Assembly (NCBI GenBank): GCA_963682025.1
Contig: OY821519.1
Coordinates: 138,055,429 to 138,119,428 of the forward strand
DNA length: 64,000 bases
Direction: 5' to 3'
Origin: Cordilura impudica
Taxonomy: Eukaryota > Arthropoda > Insecta > Diptera > Scathophagidae
Positions 11,601 through 23,399 of this stretch are shown here, one piece after another. How positions within the stretch are numbered: position 1 is the stretch's first letter; every line of letters begins with the position of its first letter. The notes under the pieces are model-generated. The model worked only from the letters and a program-made list of their open reading frames with translations. It was not told the DNA's origin and ran no database searches. A program made the position numbers and the translations under genes.

Positions 11601-12287
11601 TATTTAAAACTTTTGTTTTTAAAACAAACTGAAAAAATTATGTAATTCGTCTTAAAAGCTATAAGTAGCAATATTTTTCTATGAAAAAACTAGCTGAAAC
11701 AAGACAAACGATATCATGACTCAAATATTTTTAAGTGTATGCAAATATAGATTTTATTCATCTTCTATCATTTCTTTAACGACATAATCTAGTTCCAAAA
11801 CATGTTTATGAGGTTGACGTCTTATGATAGTAATGTAAGGATCTGACGAAGGCGATGGAAACCATCAGTAATTGTTGCGATTGTGTGGCACTTTCTGGAG
11901 AACATTAGTTTATACCTTCATAGTCCTTATTTCGAGCTTCTTCTACTTCATATAACACATGGGCCTAAAAGTATTCACCATTTTATATTTATTATAAATT
12001 ATAAAATTTATTATTTTGTTCAACAGCATATAATATTATCCAAATTTTATTTATTAAGTTAAAAGTACACTCCCTCCTTTTATTTTTTTCCAACCAGAAC
12101 ATAGAGGTCGATAAAGCTGAACTTTTTTTTGTCCAAGAAAAACTAAAAACACGGAATATTTGAGTGCAATTATAAAAACCTGAATATTTTTAAACTGTTA
12201 TTTTTATCAAATTATTGTTTTTTCAGAATTAATGCTGATATATTATATTTTTCAAATATACTTACATCAAATAGATATGACAAAACA
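11601..12287. other. AT-rich stretch, nothing recognised
   Basis: No motif, RNA gene or shared repeat identified. Confidence 0.5.
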
Positions 12288-12289
12288 TG

Positions 12290-13076
12290 TAAAAAATTAT
12301 AGTCGGTCTAGCCCGACTATACGATACCCTATACCATGGTTTAAGTACCCTATTGGTCCAACTAATTGGAATAGAAAATAAGCATAAACCAAATTTGAGT
12401 GGCATTGTTATTAATTTGTTTGGCTGCAGATATGAAGAAGTTCATATCGGATGCTATATTTATATGGGGACTAGGTCGAAAAATGGACCGACCTCGATCA
12501 TATTTGGTAAAGTCACTTATATTTTGGACAAATATTTGCAAACCAAATTTGAGACAAATCTGTGCAATATTTTTATTTTATGAATGATATAAGTGAAGAT
12601 CGGGAAGCAGCTCTATATGGGGGCTATGACTAAGAATAAGAATTATTTTTAGACTACTGATTAATGGTTATAATAAACACATACAAACCCAATTTAAATG
12701 AGATCCATATGATAATTTGGATCTTATGGCAATTTATGTCGATGTCATAGGGGTCATTTGCGTGGGGAATAGGTCTGAACATTGACCGAATTTCACCAAT
12801 TTCAATGGCGTTCATCGTATGGGTGACAAAAGCTTATACACCAAATTTCATCAAAATATATTCATATTTGCGACCTGTAGTTTGATTACAAGGTTTATAT
12901 GGACACACAGACGGACGGACGGACAGACGGACGGACATCGCTAAAGCGACTCAGAAAGTGATTCTGAGTCGATCGGTATTATAAAAGATGGGTCTAGGTC
13001 AAATATTTTTTGTAGTTACAAACAGCAGCACAAAGTCATTATACCCAAACCACATAGTGGTATAGGGTATAAAAAA
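12290..13076 (+). repeat. GTCY dispersed repeat copy 4
   Basis: Starts AAAAAATTATAGTCGGTCTAG with the palindrome broken (CCCGAC) and ends CCACATAGTGGTATAGGGTA. GACG microsatellite near 12,910-12,935. Confidence 0.9.
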
Positions 13077-13229
13077 TTATCTACCCGGACCATTGAAATG
13101 CATGATAATGTGAGGCAGTTACTGCAGAGTTTCGTTGAGGACAAAAAAAGATTTTCTGGAAAAAAAATTATGATGCATTTCTGTTAATTAAACAATTTTC
13201 TACAAAACTGCATCATTACATTTTTGATA

Positions 13230-13480
13230 TTTTACACTCGAAAAATGGACCTCTTGCCAGCAAAATGCCACAGTATGGCGCCTGGCTTGAGGAGAAAAAC
13301 TGATGAACAAGGTCATTGAAGCAACAATTCTTAAAGGAAAGTACAAAGGAGAAGACGATCTGATTTGCATACCAATGATTCACAATGCTTGCATTTCCCG
13401 GAATGGTTTGCTTTCGCAATGAGAATAAGGAAATCGCAAGGTCGCCTGTACTCTGTTTATCACAAAACAAATTATTAAAA
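13230..13480 (+). pseudogene. Second Helitron helicase C-terminal fragment
   Basis: Mixed frames give KVIEATILKGKYKGEDDLI, IPMIHNA and, after a frameshift, FAFAMRIRKSQG. The latter corresponds to the family's LAFAMTINKSQGQ motif. Upstream the CNGARL-equivalent stretch is repeated relative to 11,040. This is therefore more likely a separate copy, or a duplication, than a simple continuation. Confidence 0.7.
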
Positions 13481-14160
13481 TTTGGACAGGAAAACGCCTA
13501 TCGAGTCATCTAGCAAAAAGTAAATCTCAATTGACAAAATTCAATTTAAAAATTATCCGTCAAATAATTAAATATGTTAGGTTGTTCGAGAATATAAGTC
13601 TGTTCAGATTCAAAGCAAGGTTTGCCAGAGCTATTAAATTATTTTTGTCAAATCTAATGGAAATAATTTTTTATAAACTTGTCTCAAGCTTTTTTAGATT
13701 TGTGGAAAAATATTAGAATCTATAAAATATAACAGAACAACCTTTAAAGTCATTTAATGGCAAATATATATAAAATGTCTTGAATTGATCGAAACATGAT
13801 AAATTGCAAACAAAAGATTTTAATATATTTCTAGAAGTTCAAATTTAGAGTTATTAGAAGAAAACCTGCTTACTCATAAAGTGGTGAAAAAAAATATGAT
13901 TAATTTTGTTTTGATAATATATATTTATTTTTAATAAATAACTCGGTACTTTTTTAAGAAAATGTACATTTCTTTTTCGTATTGTTGATTTTTTGTATTA
14001 ATTTCGGTATAATGTTAAAAAACGTGCCAATATGACACGTGGAGTATAACGATATTTATGCACTCATTAAGCAAATCATACAAAAACAATTACCACAAAT
14101 ACAGTAACAATTGCAGCTATGATAAAATTTTAAATAAAATCAATAACTAGAACAACATTA
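13481..14160. other. AT-rich stretch, nothing recognised
   Basis: No supported gene. An open frame at 13,531-13,716 has low-complexity composition and no recognisable domain. Confidence 0.5.
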
Positions 14161-14162
14161 AA

Positions 14163-14886
14163 GAAGTAAGAAAATTATAGTCGGTCTAGGACAGGCCCAA
14201 CTAACTGGATATAGAAAATAAACATAAACCAAATTTGAGTGGCATTTTTATTAATTTTTTTGGCTGCAGATATGAAAAAGTTCATATCGGATGCTATATC
14301 TATATGGGGACTAGGCCCAAAAATGGACCGATCCTGACCATGTTTGGTAAAGACTCTTGTATTTTGCAAAAATATATACAAACAAAATTTGAGAAAAATC
14401 AGTGCAATATTTTTGTTTTTTGATAGATTTAAGTGAAGATCGGGAAGCAGTTCTATATGGGGCCTATGACTAAGACCACAGGGATCATTTTTGGACTACT
14501 GATTAATGGATGTAATAAACACATACAAACCCAATTTGACTAAGATTTATATGATAATTTGGAGCTTATGGCAATTTAAGTCGATTTCATAGGGGTCATT
14601 TGTATGGGGCTAGTTCTGAACATGGACCGATTCTCATCAATAGCGTTCATCCTATGGCCGACAGAAGCTTATATACCAAATTTCATCAAAATATATTCAT
14701 ATTTGCGACCTGCAGTGTGATTACAAGCTTTACATGGACACACAGACGGACGGACGGACATCGTTAAATCGAATCAGATAGTGATTCTGATTCGATAGCT
14801 ATAATAAAAGAAGGGACTTGGTAGTTACAAACAGCATCACAAAGTCATTATACCCAAACCACATTGTGGTATATGGTATAAAAAAT
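14163..14886 (+). repeat. GTCY dispersed repeat copy 5
   Basis: Left end AAGTAAGAAAATTATAGTCG, but the palindrome and following ~60 bp are deleted, so GTCTAG runs straight into GACAGGCCCAACTAACTGG. Right end CCACATTGTGGTATATGGTA. Three GACG units. Confidence 0.85.
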
Positions 14887-15115
14887 AATATTTCTTCAAG
14901 ATTGAACCGATCTTGATGATTTGATATACCAACCTGTACGGGATGAGCAACCCAACGGAACTACTGAGGTCGTAATCTAGATTTATACAGACGGACAGAC
15001 GGATCTCGCTATTTCATTGCTATTTTATGGGGTTCATATTTTTTCTTCTAATTATTACAACACCTCTGCACACTGGTGTGGAGCGCAAATTAATACCAGT
15101 TGTAAAAAATATAGT
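14887..15115. repeat. Small GACG-bearing repeat remnant
   Basis: Has ACAGACGGACAGACGGATCTC followed by a terminal-like CACACTGGTGTGGAGC palindromic block. Resembles the short mini-me-like repeats but lacks a clear second end. Confidence 0.35.
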
Positions 15116-15189
15116 GACACATTTGATATAAAACTAATTTAACCCATAAAAACAAAGTTTTTATTAAAACCCTTTCTTTCCTTATGCAT

Positions 15190-16165
15190 ATGAGTTTTTA
15201 ATATCTCCGTGACTGTGCGTGACTGTGTGTGACTATCTTAAAATTGATCTTTGGCCACAACAAATCTATAGACAAAGTTTCAGATCCATCGGATGAGGGG
15301 AAGTGGGGTTTTAATCTCTCCGTGACTGTGCGTGACTATGTCAAAGTTAATCTTTTTTCACAGCAAGTCTATCGACCAAGTTTTAGATCGATCGGATAAG
15401 GGAAAATGGGTTTTAAATCACTCCGTGACTGCGTGACTATGCGTGACTGCGCGTGACTATGTCGAAATTGATCTTTCTTTACAGCAAGTATATCGACCAA
15501 GTTTCAGATCGGTCGGATCAGGGTAAATGACATTTAGATCACTCCGTGAATATGCGTGACCATGCCTGACTGTGCGTGACTAAGTTAAAGTTAATCTTTA
15601 TTTCACAGCAAGTGTATGGACCAAGTTTCAGATCGATCAGATGGCGGGAAATGACATTTAGAACACTCCGCGACTGTGCGTGACCATGCGTGACTGCGCG
15701 TGACTTAGTCAAAATTAACATTTTTCTGCACAGCAAGTGTATCGACTAAGTTTGAGATCGATCGGATGAGGGGAAATGACATTTAGATCACTCCGTGACT
15801 GTGCGTGACCATGCGTGACTGCGCGTGACTAAGTAAAAATTAACCTTTTTCTGCACAGCAAGTGTATGGACCAAGGTTGAGATCGATCGGATGATGGGAA
15901 ATGACATTTAGGTCACTCCGTGACTGTGCGTGACCATGCGTGACTGCGCGTGACTAAGTAAAAATTAACCTTTTTCTGCACAGCAAGTGTATGGACCAAG
16001 GTTGAGATCGATCGGATGATGGGAAATGACATTTAGATCACTCCGTGACTGTGCGTAATCACGCGTGACTGTGCGTGACTACCCCAAAATTAATCTGTAG
16101 TCACAACAAGACTATGGGCCAAGTTTCAAATCAATTGGCTAAGGGGGAATGGGGTCCACCCATGG
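15190..16165. repeat. Eight-unit ~122 bp tandem array with CGTGAC sub-repeats
   Basis: Unit starts, marked by CTCCGTGA or a close variant, fall at about 15,204, 15,317, 15,421, 15,542, 15,666, 15,791, 15,915 and 16,041. Spacings are 104-126 bp and settle at 121-126 bp. Each unit has three or four GCGTGACT-type octamers, then CACAGCAAGTGTATGGACCA and GATCGATCGGAT. Units six and seven are nearly identical. It ends in GGCAGACAGACAGACT. Confidence 0.95.
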
Positions 16166-17130
16166 CAGACAGACAGACTGAGAGTATGAGTTAAAAGAAA
16201 GAGTTTAAAAACAAAAATATTTTTCATAATTTGAGTGACTTTTTGGGTTTTAATTCTTTTCTTTTTCTTTTTGTTTTTGATAATATCTCATTTGGCAATT
16301 TTTCATAATTTTTTTAACTCCATAATTTGTTTAAGATTTTTTTTAGAATAATTTAGGGATTACCTTTAAAATAATTTTTCGAATAAGTGCGAGCCTAATA
16401 TGCATACCAGACAACAACAAGTCTCACATTAAGCTGACGTTAGAAGCACGTGTTGTATTGGCTTTTCATAATGTGGGTACATCTATTTGACTACTGGAGT
16501 GTTTCGCGTTTTGGTCCCTTTAATAGCAGGAGAAGAAGATTTTTTGTTTCTCATATAGTTTCAAGCAAATTTCTATTCTCAAAATAAAGTAAATATAACT
16601 AACACCTCTATCATCTCATCATTGAAAGAACATGTTAAACTGCTCTTGTTTAATGTAGATTTGTTTCTTTCTTTAACGAGATGAATGTATGTATGTACAT
16701 AGTTGTATGTATATATGTATATATGTATATATATCTATATATATAAATATGCTAAGTACTTAAAACGTGCTTGGAATTTTTACAATTACCCAATATGGTC
16801 TTATGAAAATAAAATGTGAATAAAAAACGATGGACTGAATGGAACTATGCAATATTGAAATAAATGATGTCGACTTAGTGCTTTTTTCGATTGTTCGATA
16901 CAGTGTAGGACAAATTCTGTAAAGGATTTGTCAGGAAACATCAACGATGTCAACAAAAATTGTTTGCCAGAAGACCGTGATATTGTAAGGGAAACCAACC
17001 TTCGAATACGGATCTATTGCTGCTACGACATTGCATTCGGTTCGAATTAAACAAAACTGGCGATTTCTTTAAAATTAATAATTTTTTATATAATCGATCA
17101 AAGATTAAGGTAGATAAAATTCTACATTAA
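16166..17130. other. Unassigned stretch with a TATG/TA microsatellite
   Basis: A (TATG)/(TA) tract lies at about 16,686-16,750. The rest has no recognised coding motif; a 65-codon minus frame at 16,801-16,998 has no recognised domain. Confidence 0.5.
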
Positions 17131-17866
17131 GTTGGAAACACAACTGGGACGAACGACGAATTTTTCGTTCCGAATATTCGTCGTCAGAAATAAAACACAT
17201 TTGTATATATGAAAATGCACGCAATCAGTGCATCGAACGAAATACGTAGTACGTAACGAACTCTGCGATAGGTTTATTTATATTTCTTACATCGACTAAC
17301 GATGAATAACTTGGTGTAGAGTGGCCGTATTTTTTTTTAATTTTTGAAATGTTTTAGTAACTAAAGTTATTTTTGTCTTTAAGAATTGTTTTATATTTAC
17401 GTATGACTTATAAGTTAAACAAAATTTATTTTTAATTATATAATTTTCTTTTACATAGTTTTTTGTTAATATTTATTCTTTTTTGTTAAGTGCTTCTTTT
17501 TTTAAATATGGTCACACTATCAGCTACAACATGTAAACAAAAATGACATAAAATTAATTTATTAATGAAAATTTATGTAATTTTTTCAGAATTAAAAAAT
17601 TAAACGCTGCCTTACAAAAATAAAGTTTTATACCATCGTGAACATGATGTTTACAATTGTAATAACTCGCACAAAGTTCAAAATTCTTTTATTCATATTT
17701 TTACAATATTTATTTATATAAATTACAAACAATTCCAAATGACGTTACAGCTGTTATGTGAATTCGTCATAATTGGTTTTTATTCGACGAATTTACGCAA
17801 CGAATTGTTGCCGACAAATTCGTCTAGCTGTGCGAAATTCGTCATTCGTCCCAATTGTGTTTCCAC
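17131..17866. mobile_element. Non-autonomous inverted-repeat element, unclassified
   Basis: The left end reads TGGAAACACAACTGGGACGA from 17,133. The right end reads, in reverse from 17,865, TGGAAACACAATTGGGACGA, and both continue with an ACGAATTT block. Arms are about 35 bp. Subterminal ACGAAT/ATTCGT motifs recur on both sides. No gene inside. No unambiguous target duplication, so the superfamily is open. Confidence 0.65.
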
Positions 17867-18275
17867 CTTTACTATCGGTGGAAATGTTTTTATAAGTTGC
17901 ATACATTTCCAGCAGTATTCTGCCACAATTATTATTTTTTATTTTTAATATTTCAAAAGAATATTTTTGTAGTATATTTCTTGAACAAATTTAGTTTAGA
18001 ATGAAACCGTGAAGCATTTTAAAAAATATTTTTGAATTTTTTGATAGATGCATTCACGAAATTCTACGAATGCACAGTGGTTCCAAAGAAAAAAAGTGAT
18101 AAATATTCAACTTCTAAACTACCGGTCGCAATATGGTGATTATTTTCAGGTAGATGGGCTTTAAAACTATTAATTTTAGAGACACTTCGTTTCAAAATGG
18201 GGTGAGTTGCAGGCAGCCAATGTTTACCACCTAAAGGCCTGTATGCAGCTTGCTAAGGAATCAAAAACTTCATAT
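17867..18275. other. Unassigned stretch
   Basis: No coding or RNA feature seen. The segment at about 18,236-18,275 recurs inverted beyond the other GTCY copy at 20,305-20,365. Confidence 0.4.
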
Positions 18276-18278
18276 AAA

Positions 18279-19071
18279 ACAAGTAAGAAAATAATAGTCG
18301 GTCTAGACCGACTATACGATACCCTATACCATGCGTTTAGAAACCCTATCTCTTAGGCCCAACTAACTGGACATAGAAAATAAGAAAAAACCAAATTTGA
18401 GTGGGATTTTTATTAATTTTTTTGGCTACAGATATGAAAAAGTTCATATCGGATGCTATATCTATATGGGGACTAGGTCCGAAAATGGACCGATCTTGAT
18501 CATGTTTGGTAAAGTCTCTTGTATTTTGCAAAAATATATACAAACAAAATTTGAGAAGTATCAGTGCAATATTTTTGGTTTTTAATAGATTTAAGTGAAA
18601 ATCGGGAAGCAGCTCTATATGGGGCCAAAGGGACCATTTTTTGACTACTGATTAATGGATGTAATGAACGCATATAAACCCAATTTGAGTAAGATTTATA
18701 TGACAATTTGGATCTTATGACAATTTATGTCGATTTCATAGGGGTAATTTGTATGGGGGCTAGGTCTGAACATGGACCGATTCTCACCAATTTCAATAGC
18801 GTTCATCCCATGGCCGATAAAAGCTTACATACCAAATTTCATCAAAATATGTTCATATTTGCGACCTGCAGTTTGATTACAAGGTTTACATGGACACACA
18901 GACGGACGGACGGACGGACGGACGGACGGACATTGTTCAATCAACTCAGAAAGTGATTCTGATTCGAACGGTATAATTAAAGATGGGTCTAGGTCAAATA
19001 TTTTTGGTTGTTACAAACAGCAGCACAAAGTCATTATACCCAAACCACATAGTGGTATAGGGTATAAAAAC
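18279..19071 (+). repeat. GTCY dispersed repeat copy 6
   Basis: Complete ends (ACAAGTAAGAAAATAATAG, intact palindrome; CCACATAGTGGTATAGGGTA). Longest GACG tract on this strand, about seven units near 18,901-18,930. Pairs tail-to-tail with copy 7. Confidence 0.9.
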
Positions 19072-19303
19072 GCTTCAGAAATGCTTAAGGAATTTTTCTG
19101 TCAAAAAACTTCTGTTGATAGTCTGCAGCTTTTTAAAAAAGTAGTATTGTTTTTACTACTTTTTTTTTACGTAAATTAAGTTAGGCAACCCAGGCTTTGA
19201 GCAGGAATATCAAATTTTTCGTTCTTTCTGAACGGAATTTTGACAGGAGAGGTAAGCATAAACAAAATGTAATATGCTAAAAAAATTAAAAGTTATTTTT
19301 CAG

Positions 19304-19505
19304 TTGCAAACATGGAAAAAACGAACAAAATTCGGCAAAGAAAAACAAGAAGCCGATGGGTAATTTTGATACTGATCTTAAAAAGCGTTTAGCAGGCCAA
19401 ATAAAGCAGAACCGAAGAATTGATTTGTTTTCAATTTCACAATTCTTAATAATTGACAGAAAACAGCTGATTGCTAGCGTTGCACCGAAAGGTACTTTTG
19501 TGCTT
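19304..19505 (+). other. Possible exon between inverted GTCY copies
   Basis: A GTAAGC donor at 19,252 and a polypyrimidine TTATTTTTCAG acceptor at 19,303 frame a 52 bp potential intron. After it, one frame stays open for about 65 codons (KKNKKPMGNFDTDLKKRLAG in the middle) until the GTCY repeat begins. The peptide is lysine-rich and not recognised. Exon 1 gives no joined ATG frame. It could be a truncated host or element exon, or chance. Confidence 0.25.
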
Positions 19506-20304
19506 TTTATACCCTATACCACTATGTGGTTTGGGTATAATGACTTTGTGCTGCTGTTTGTAACAACCAAAAATATTTGACCTAGACCCATCTTTAATTA
19601 TACCGATCGAATCAGAATCACTTTCTGAGTTGATTTAACAATGTCCGTCCGTCCGTCCGTCCGTCCGTCCGTCCGTCCGTCTGTGTGTCCATGTAAAGCT
19701 TGTAATCAAACTGCAGGTCGCAAATATGCATATATTTTGATGAAATTTGGTATATAGGCTTTTATCGGCCATGGGATGAACGCTATTGAAATTGGTGAGA
19801 ATCGGTCCATGTTCAGACCTAGCCCCCATACAAATTACCCATATGAAATCGACATAAATTGCCATAAGATGCAAATTGTCATATAGATCTTACTCAAATT
19901 GGGTTTGTATGCGTTCATTACATCCACTAATGAGTAGTCCAAAAATGATCCCTTTGACCCCATATAGATCTGCTTCCCGATCTTCACTTAAATCTATTAA
20001 AAAACAAAAATATTGCACTGATTCTTCTCAAATTTTGTTTGTACATATTTTTGCAAAATAAAAGAGACTTTACCAAACATGATCAGGATCGGTCCATTTT
20101 TGGACCTAGTCCCTTTATAGATATAGCGTCCGATATGAACTTTTTCATATATGCGGCCAAAAAATTAATAAAAATACCTCTCAAATTTGGTTTTTGCTTA
20201 TTTTCAATGTCCAGTTAGTTGGGCCTAAGAGATAGGGTTTCTAAACGCATGGTATAGGGTATCGTATAGTCGGTCTAGACCGACTATAATTTTCTTACTT
20301 GTTT
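19506..20304 (-). repeat. GTCY dispersed repeat copy 7
   Basis: Complete ends with intact AGTCGGTCTAGACCGACT at the right. Longest microsatellite of all copies, about nine GTCC/GTCT units at 19,643-19,683. Opposite orientation to copy 6. Confidence 0.9.
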
Positions 20305-20830
20305 TCTTTAAGAAATATATGAAAATTTTCTGTTAAGATTCCTTAACAAGCTGCGTACAGCTCTTAAAGATGGAAAAGTATTTCAGAGCATGTTACTTTT
20401 TAAACATGAACCGATTTTTAATTTTTTTTTCCTTGGATTTTGTTATATTGCAATCGCGTTTTAAGAGCGTTCTAACCACTTACGTAAATTAGTAAACACA
20501 CATTATCCGAATATTGATATTTGATCCATATGGGAGATGCCATGAACTACAGTTTGATTCAACTCACCATGACCGCACACTTTGACGAATGCACAGAAAG
20601 ATCCAAGGTTATATAGGACACACAATATATTTAACTTTGTATTGGAAGTGCCACGCCCTCTGGCCCATATTTCGTTAGACTGCTCACAGTAATATAACTA
20701 ATAATCTCAAAGATTTTTTCTCTATCATTGTAGTTAAGATATATGATGACAATGTAATGGGTGTCACACGCATTTGTTTGATTACGCTTTAATTAAAAGA
20801 TTACCCTTTTAATTTCTGCCTAAAAAATTT
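20305..20830. other. Unassigned stretch
   Basis: Near 20,640 a GTGCCACGCCCTCTGGCCCA block resembles the CCACGCCCATCGCCC block of the 11.1-11.6 kb array. Otherwise nothing recognised. Confidence 0.4.
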
Positions 20831-20837
20831 TTGATAA

Positions 20838-21200
20838 ATGAAAATTAGAGTAAACGAAGAAAAAACGATGGCAATTATATTTCCATGCAAAAAAATACCT
20901 AAACGTACAACCGCAATATCATTGGAAATGCAAGGAAACATCGTAATTTAAACGACTACGTCAAATATGTAGGTTTGATATTAGATAAAAAATTAACGTT
21001 TAAGCATCATGTGGACTAAATTAGCGAAAAAGTATTTAGATGTGGATGGGCACTCCTTACTCAACAGAAAATTAACAAAAATTTGAGAAACAGAATTATA
21101 TTGTATAAACTGTGTATATTACCAATACTAATTTTTGCTTGCCAAGTGTGGTTTAAAAGAACTGCAAAACCAGAATTTTAATACTCAGTCATAAGTATGT
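20838..21200 (+). pseudogene. Jockey-type non-LTR reverse transcriptase C-terminal fragment
   Basis: Frames give VNEEKTMAIIFPCKKIPKRT, then after a one-base shift NDYVKYVGLILDKKLTFKHH, then ISEKVFRCGWALL and LYKLCILPILIFACQVW. These match the thumb/connection part of Jockey-clade reverse transcriptases (KT.AI.FP, YLG..LD.KLTF..H, PI..Y....W). The YADD core and RNase H are missing. At least three disabling changes. Confidence 0.75.
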
Positions 21201-21459
21201 AGATAGCTTTATAGAAGATATGACTCAGTCTTTTAATCAAAGATACATGTTGTCAAACTTTGATTCAACAAGAAGTTTGCTGACATGAATTCTGATAATG
21301 TATCTCATGACAAAATTTCATTTAAAATTTCTTACACTTTTTTTTTCTGAGCATTTAAATTTTTTCCTTAAACTGTGATATACATATTCTAGCTTTTATT
21401 ATTTAAATACAATTTTATATCTATGCCGTAATACATTCTGAAAATCTCATAACTTGTTC

Positions 21460-22396
21460 ATGTCAAGTGCACCAACTTTTGAAACCGATGTCTTCCGATC
21501 GGAATGAAATTTGCACCAAGGTTAGTCCTATTGGATAGTAGTTTAGACACAATTTGTCAATAAGATCGGTCCAGATCTCTCTGAGTTAGAGGGGATCAAA
21601 ATTTGACATTTTGGCCAAACAGGTGTTTTTTCTCATCCATGTAACTTTTTCCTATTGTTCTTAGAAAATTTTCTCCCAAATAGTTTAGATAGCTATTTCT
21701 TCAATATTTCGGAAAAAAATACTTAAAAAAAAAAAAAATTTAGACTTTTTTTTTTGCTAAATTAAAGCATTTTTTGCCTTTTTTCAAAAAGGGCATTTTT
21801 TTCATAAGAAAGCTTAGCATTTTTCCTTTAAGAGCTTTTTGGTCGCTTAGTGGGATGGGAGTGGGATATCTATCAAAATAAATGTGTTGTAACTCAAGAC
21901 AACGGTTTTTCAATTTTTCACAAATGCACTATTTTGAATTTTTTTCCTATTTGTGTGTAAAACCTTACAAATAAAACTTATACTGAGAAACTAGACAAAC
22001 TAAACTTTCCGAATGTATATAACATACCTAAATAATATGTTATACCCTCGATACTGTAATACCCAGAATATGTTAACCTCAGGAAAAAATTTTAATTTAG
22101 CAAAAAAAAAAGTCTACAAATTTTTTTTTTTAAAGTATTTTTTTCCGAAATATTGAAGAAATATCTATCTAAACTCTTTGGGAGAAAATTTTCTAAGAAC
22201 AATAGGTAAGAAGTTACATGATGAGAAAAACACCTGTTTGGCCAAAATGTCAAATTTTGATACCCTCTAACTCAGAGAGATCTTGACCGATCTTGTTGAA
22301 AAATTGTGTCTAAACTACTATCCAATAGGACTAACCTTGGTGCAAATTTCATCCCGATCGGAAGACATCGGTTTCAAAAGTTGGTGCACTTGACAT
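21460..22396. mobile_element. Long foldback: two ~310 bp inverted arms
   Basis: Arms 21,460-21,775 and 22,085-22,396 are near-perfect reverse complements. They start ATGTCAAGTGCACC and end GGTGCACTTGACAT, and share CCGATCGGAAKKAAATTTGC-like and TTGGCCAAAACAGGTG-like blocks. The spacer is about 310 bp and non-coding. A transcript would fold into a long hairpin. It is either a MITE/foldback transposon or a hairpin-RNA source; ends suitable for classification were not found. Confidence 0.85.
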
Positions 22397-22454
22397 ATGT
22401 GCCCCATATATGTATAATAAAAAAAAAGTAAAATTAATATTTTTAGGAACAAAA

Positions 22455-22482
22455 AGCGGCTCCGACTCCGACTCCGACTCCA
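22455..22482. repeat. CTCCGA hexanucleotide repeat
   Basis: Four tandem copies of CTCCGA/CTCCAC starting near 22,460. Simple repeat. Confidence 0.8.
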
Positions 22483-22522
22483 CAGCGCTGATTGTAACAA
22501 CCAGGGTAACCTATTTCAAAAG

Positions 22523-22980
22523 TACAGTATAACCCCCGTAAATATAAAAGCTCATTAAATTTTACTCCCTTTATATTAACTCGTGGTATCTGTTTATCTG
22601 CTTGTCTGCGTGTCGACAAAACTTGGGATCAATTTTGAACCCTTTACCATCGAGCTGAAACATTACAGGCAGATTCGTAACGACGAAAAAATGATCTAAC
22701 AATTTTTTTGTGCAAAAATTTTTTGATTTTTGACAGATATTTTTAGTCAATCAATTATTTAATTACACTAGCAGATTCTAGCCCTCGAAATTCGAGTGCA
22801 AGTTCTAGGAAATTTTATTTTTCCATTAAATAAAGACCCTAAAGGTAATCAATTATAGCCAATTCACAAATCATCAAAAAAAACAAACTCATTTTTATTA
22901 CAAACACAAAACAAAATAAACACACACATAGCATTGTATAATTTTATGCATGTGTTAGTATTTACGGGGGTTATACTGTA
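22523..22980. mobile_element. pogo-type MITE ends enclosing half of a Helitron
   Basis: ACAGTATAACCCCCGTAAAT at left is mirrored by ATTTACGGGGGTTATACTGT at right, about 21 bp perfect, and each end is flanked by TA. CAGTATAA ends and TA duplication fit pogo-like elements. The interior holds the first half of a Helitron copy whose other half lies outside the right terminus, so the structure is chimeric. Confidence 0.65.
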
Positions 22981-23090
22981 CGGCTAAAATGAAATACCTT
23001 TCGAATAATATACGTTTGGTGAAAATCGAGATAAAACGGTAGAACAAAACATCGGTCACATGAAATCGCCTAGCCTATTAATATTATAGA
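22768..23090 (-). mobile_element. Non-autonomous Helitron copy 4, rearranged
   Basis: Ends CTAG at 22,768 and ATTATAGA at 23,083-23,090 are intact, but about 75 bp of the usual middle are replaced by the right terminus of the pogo-type MITE. Confidence 0.75.
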
Positions 23091-23399
23091 AGATGGTAAA
23101 ATAATTTACAAATAAAGGCCGTATAATAAAATCTTGGCTTTTATGGGTTGGCTTTTAATGCTTTTATTTTTCATGCTCTTTTATTCATTTATTTATGAGA
23201 AGATATATATTACACGGTACAAATATTTTAGTTATACATACGAATAGGGAATATATAAGCGAGGCTGCAGATGTTAATTAGGCTCTTAACATAATTCTTT
23301 GCAGTTTACATGGATAATTGTCTATAGCTGCATATTGTATCCTCGCATTTTATTCTTCTGTCACTGGGACTGTTAATGGGTGACATTATTTAAAGATTT

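Noticed and set aside
10991..13480. One continuous helicase gene from 8.95 to 13.48 kb
   Set aside because: The CNGA.L block occurs at both 11,040 and about 13,255, so the 13.2 kb piece overlaps rather than continues the first copy.
15190..16165. CRISPR-like array
   Set aside because: Units are ~122 bp contiguous tandem repeats without unique spacers, and the context is a eukaryotic repeat block.
16686..16750. Regulatory TATA-rich region
   Set aside because: A simple TATG/TA microsatellite with no neighbouring gene.
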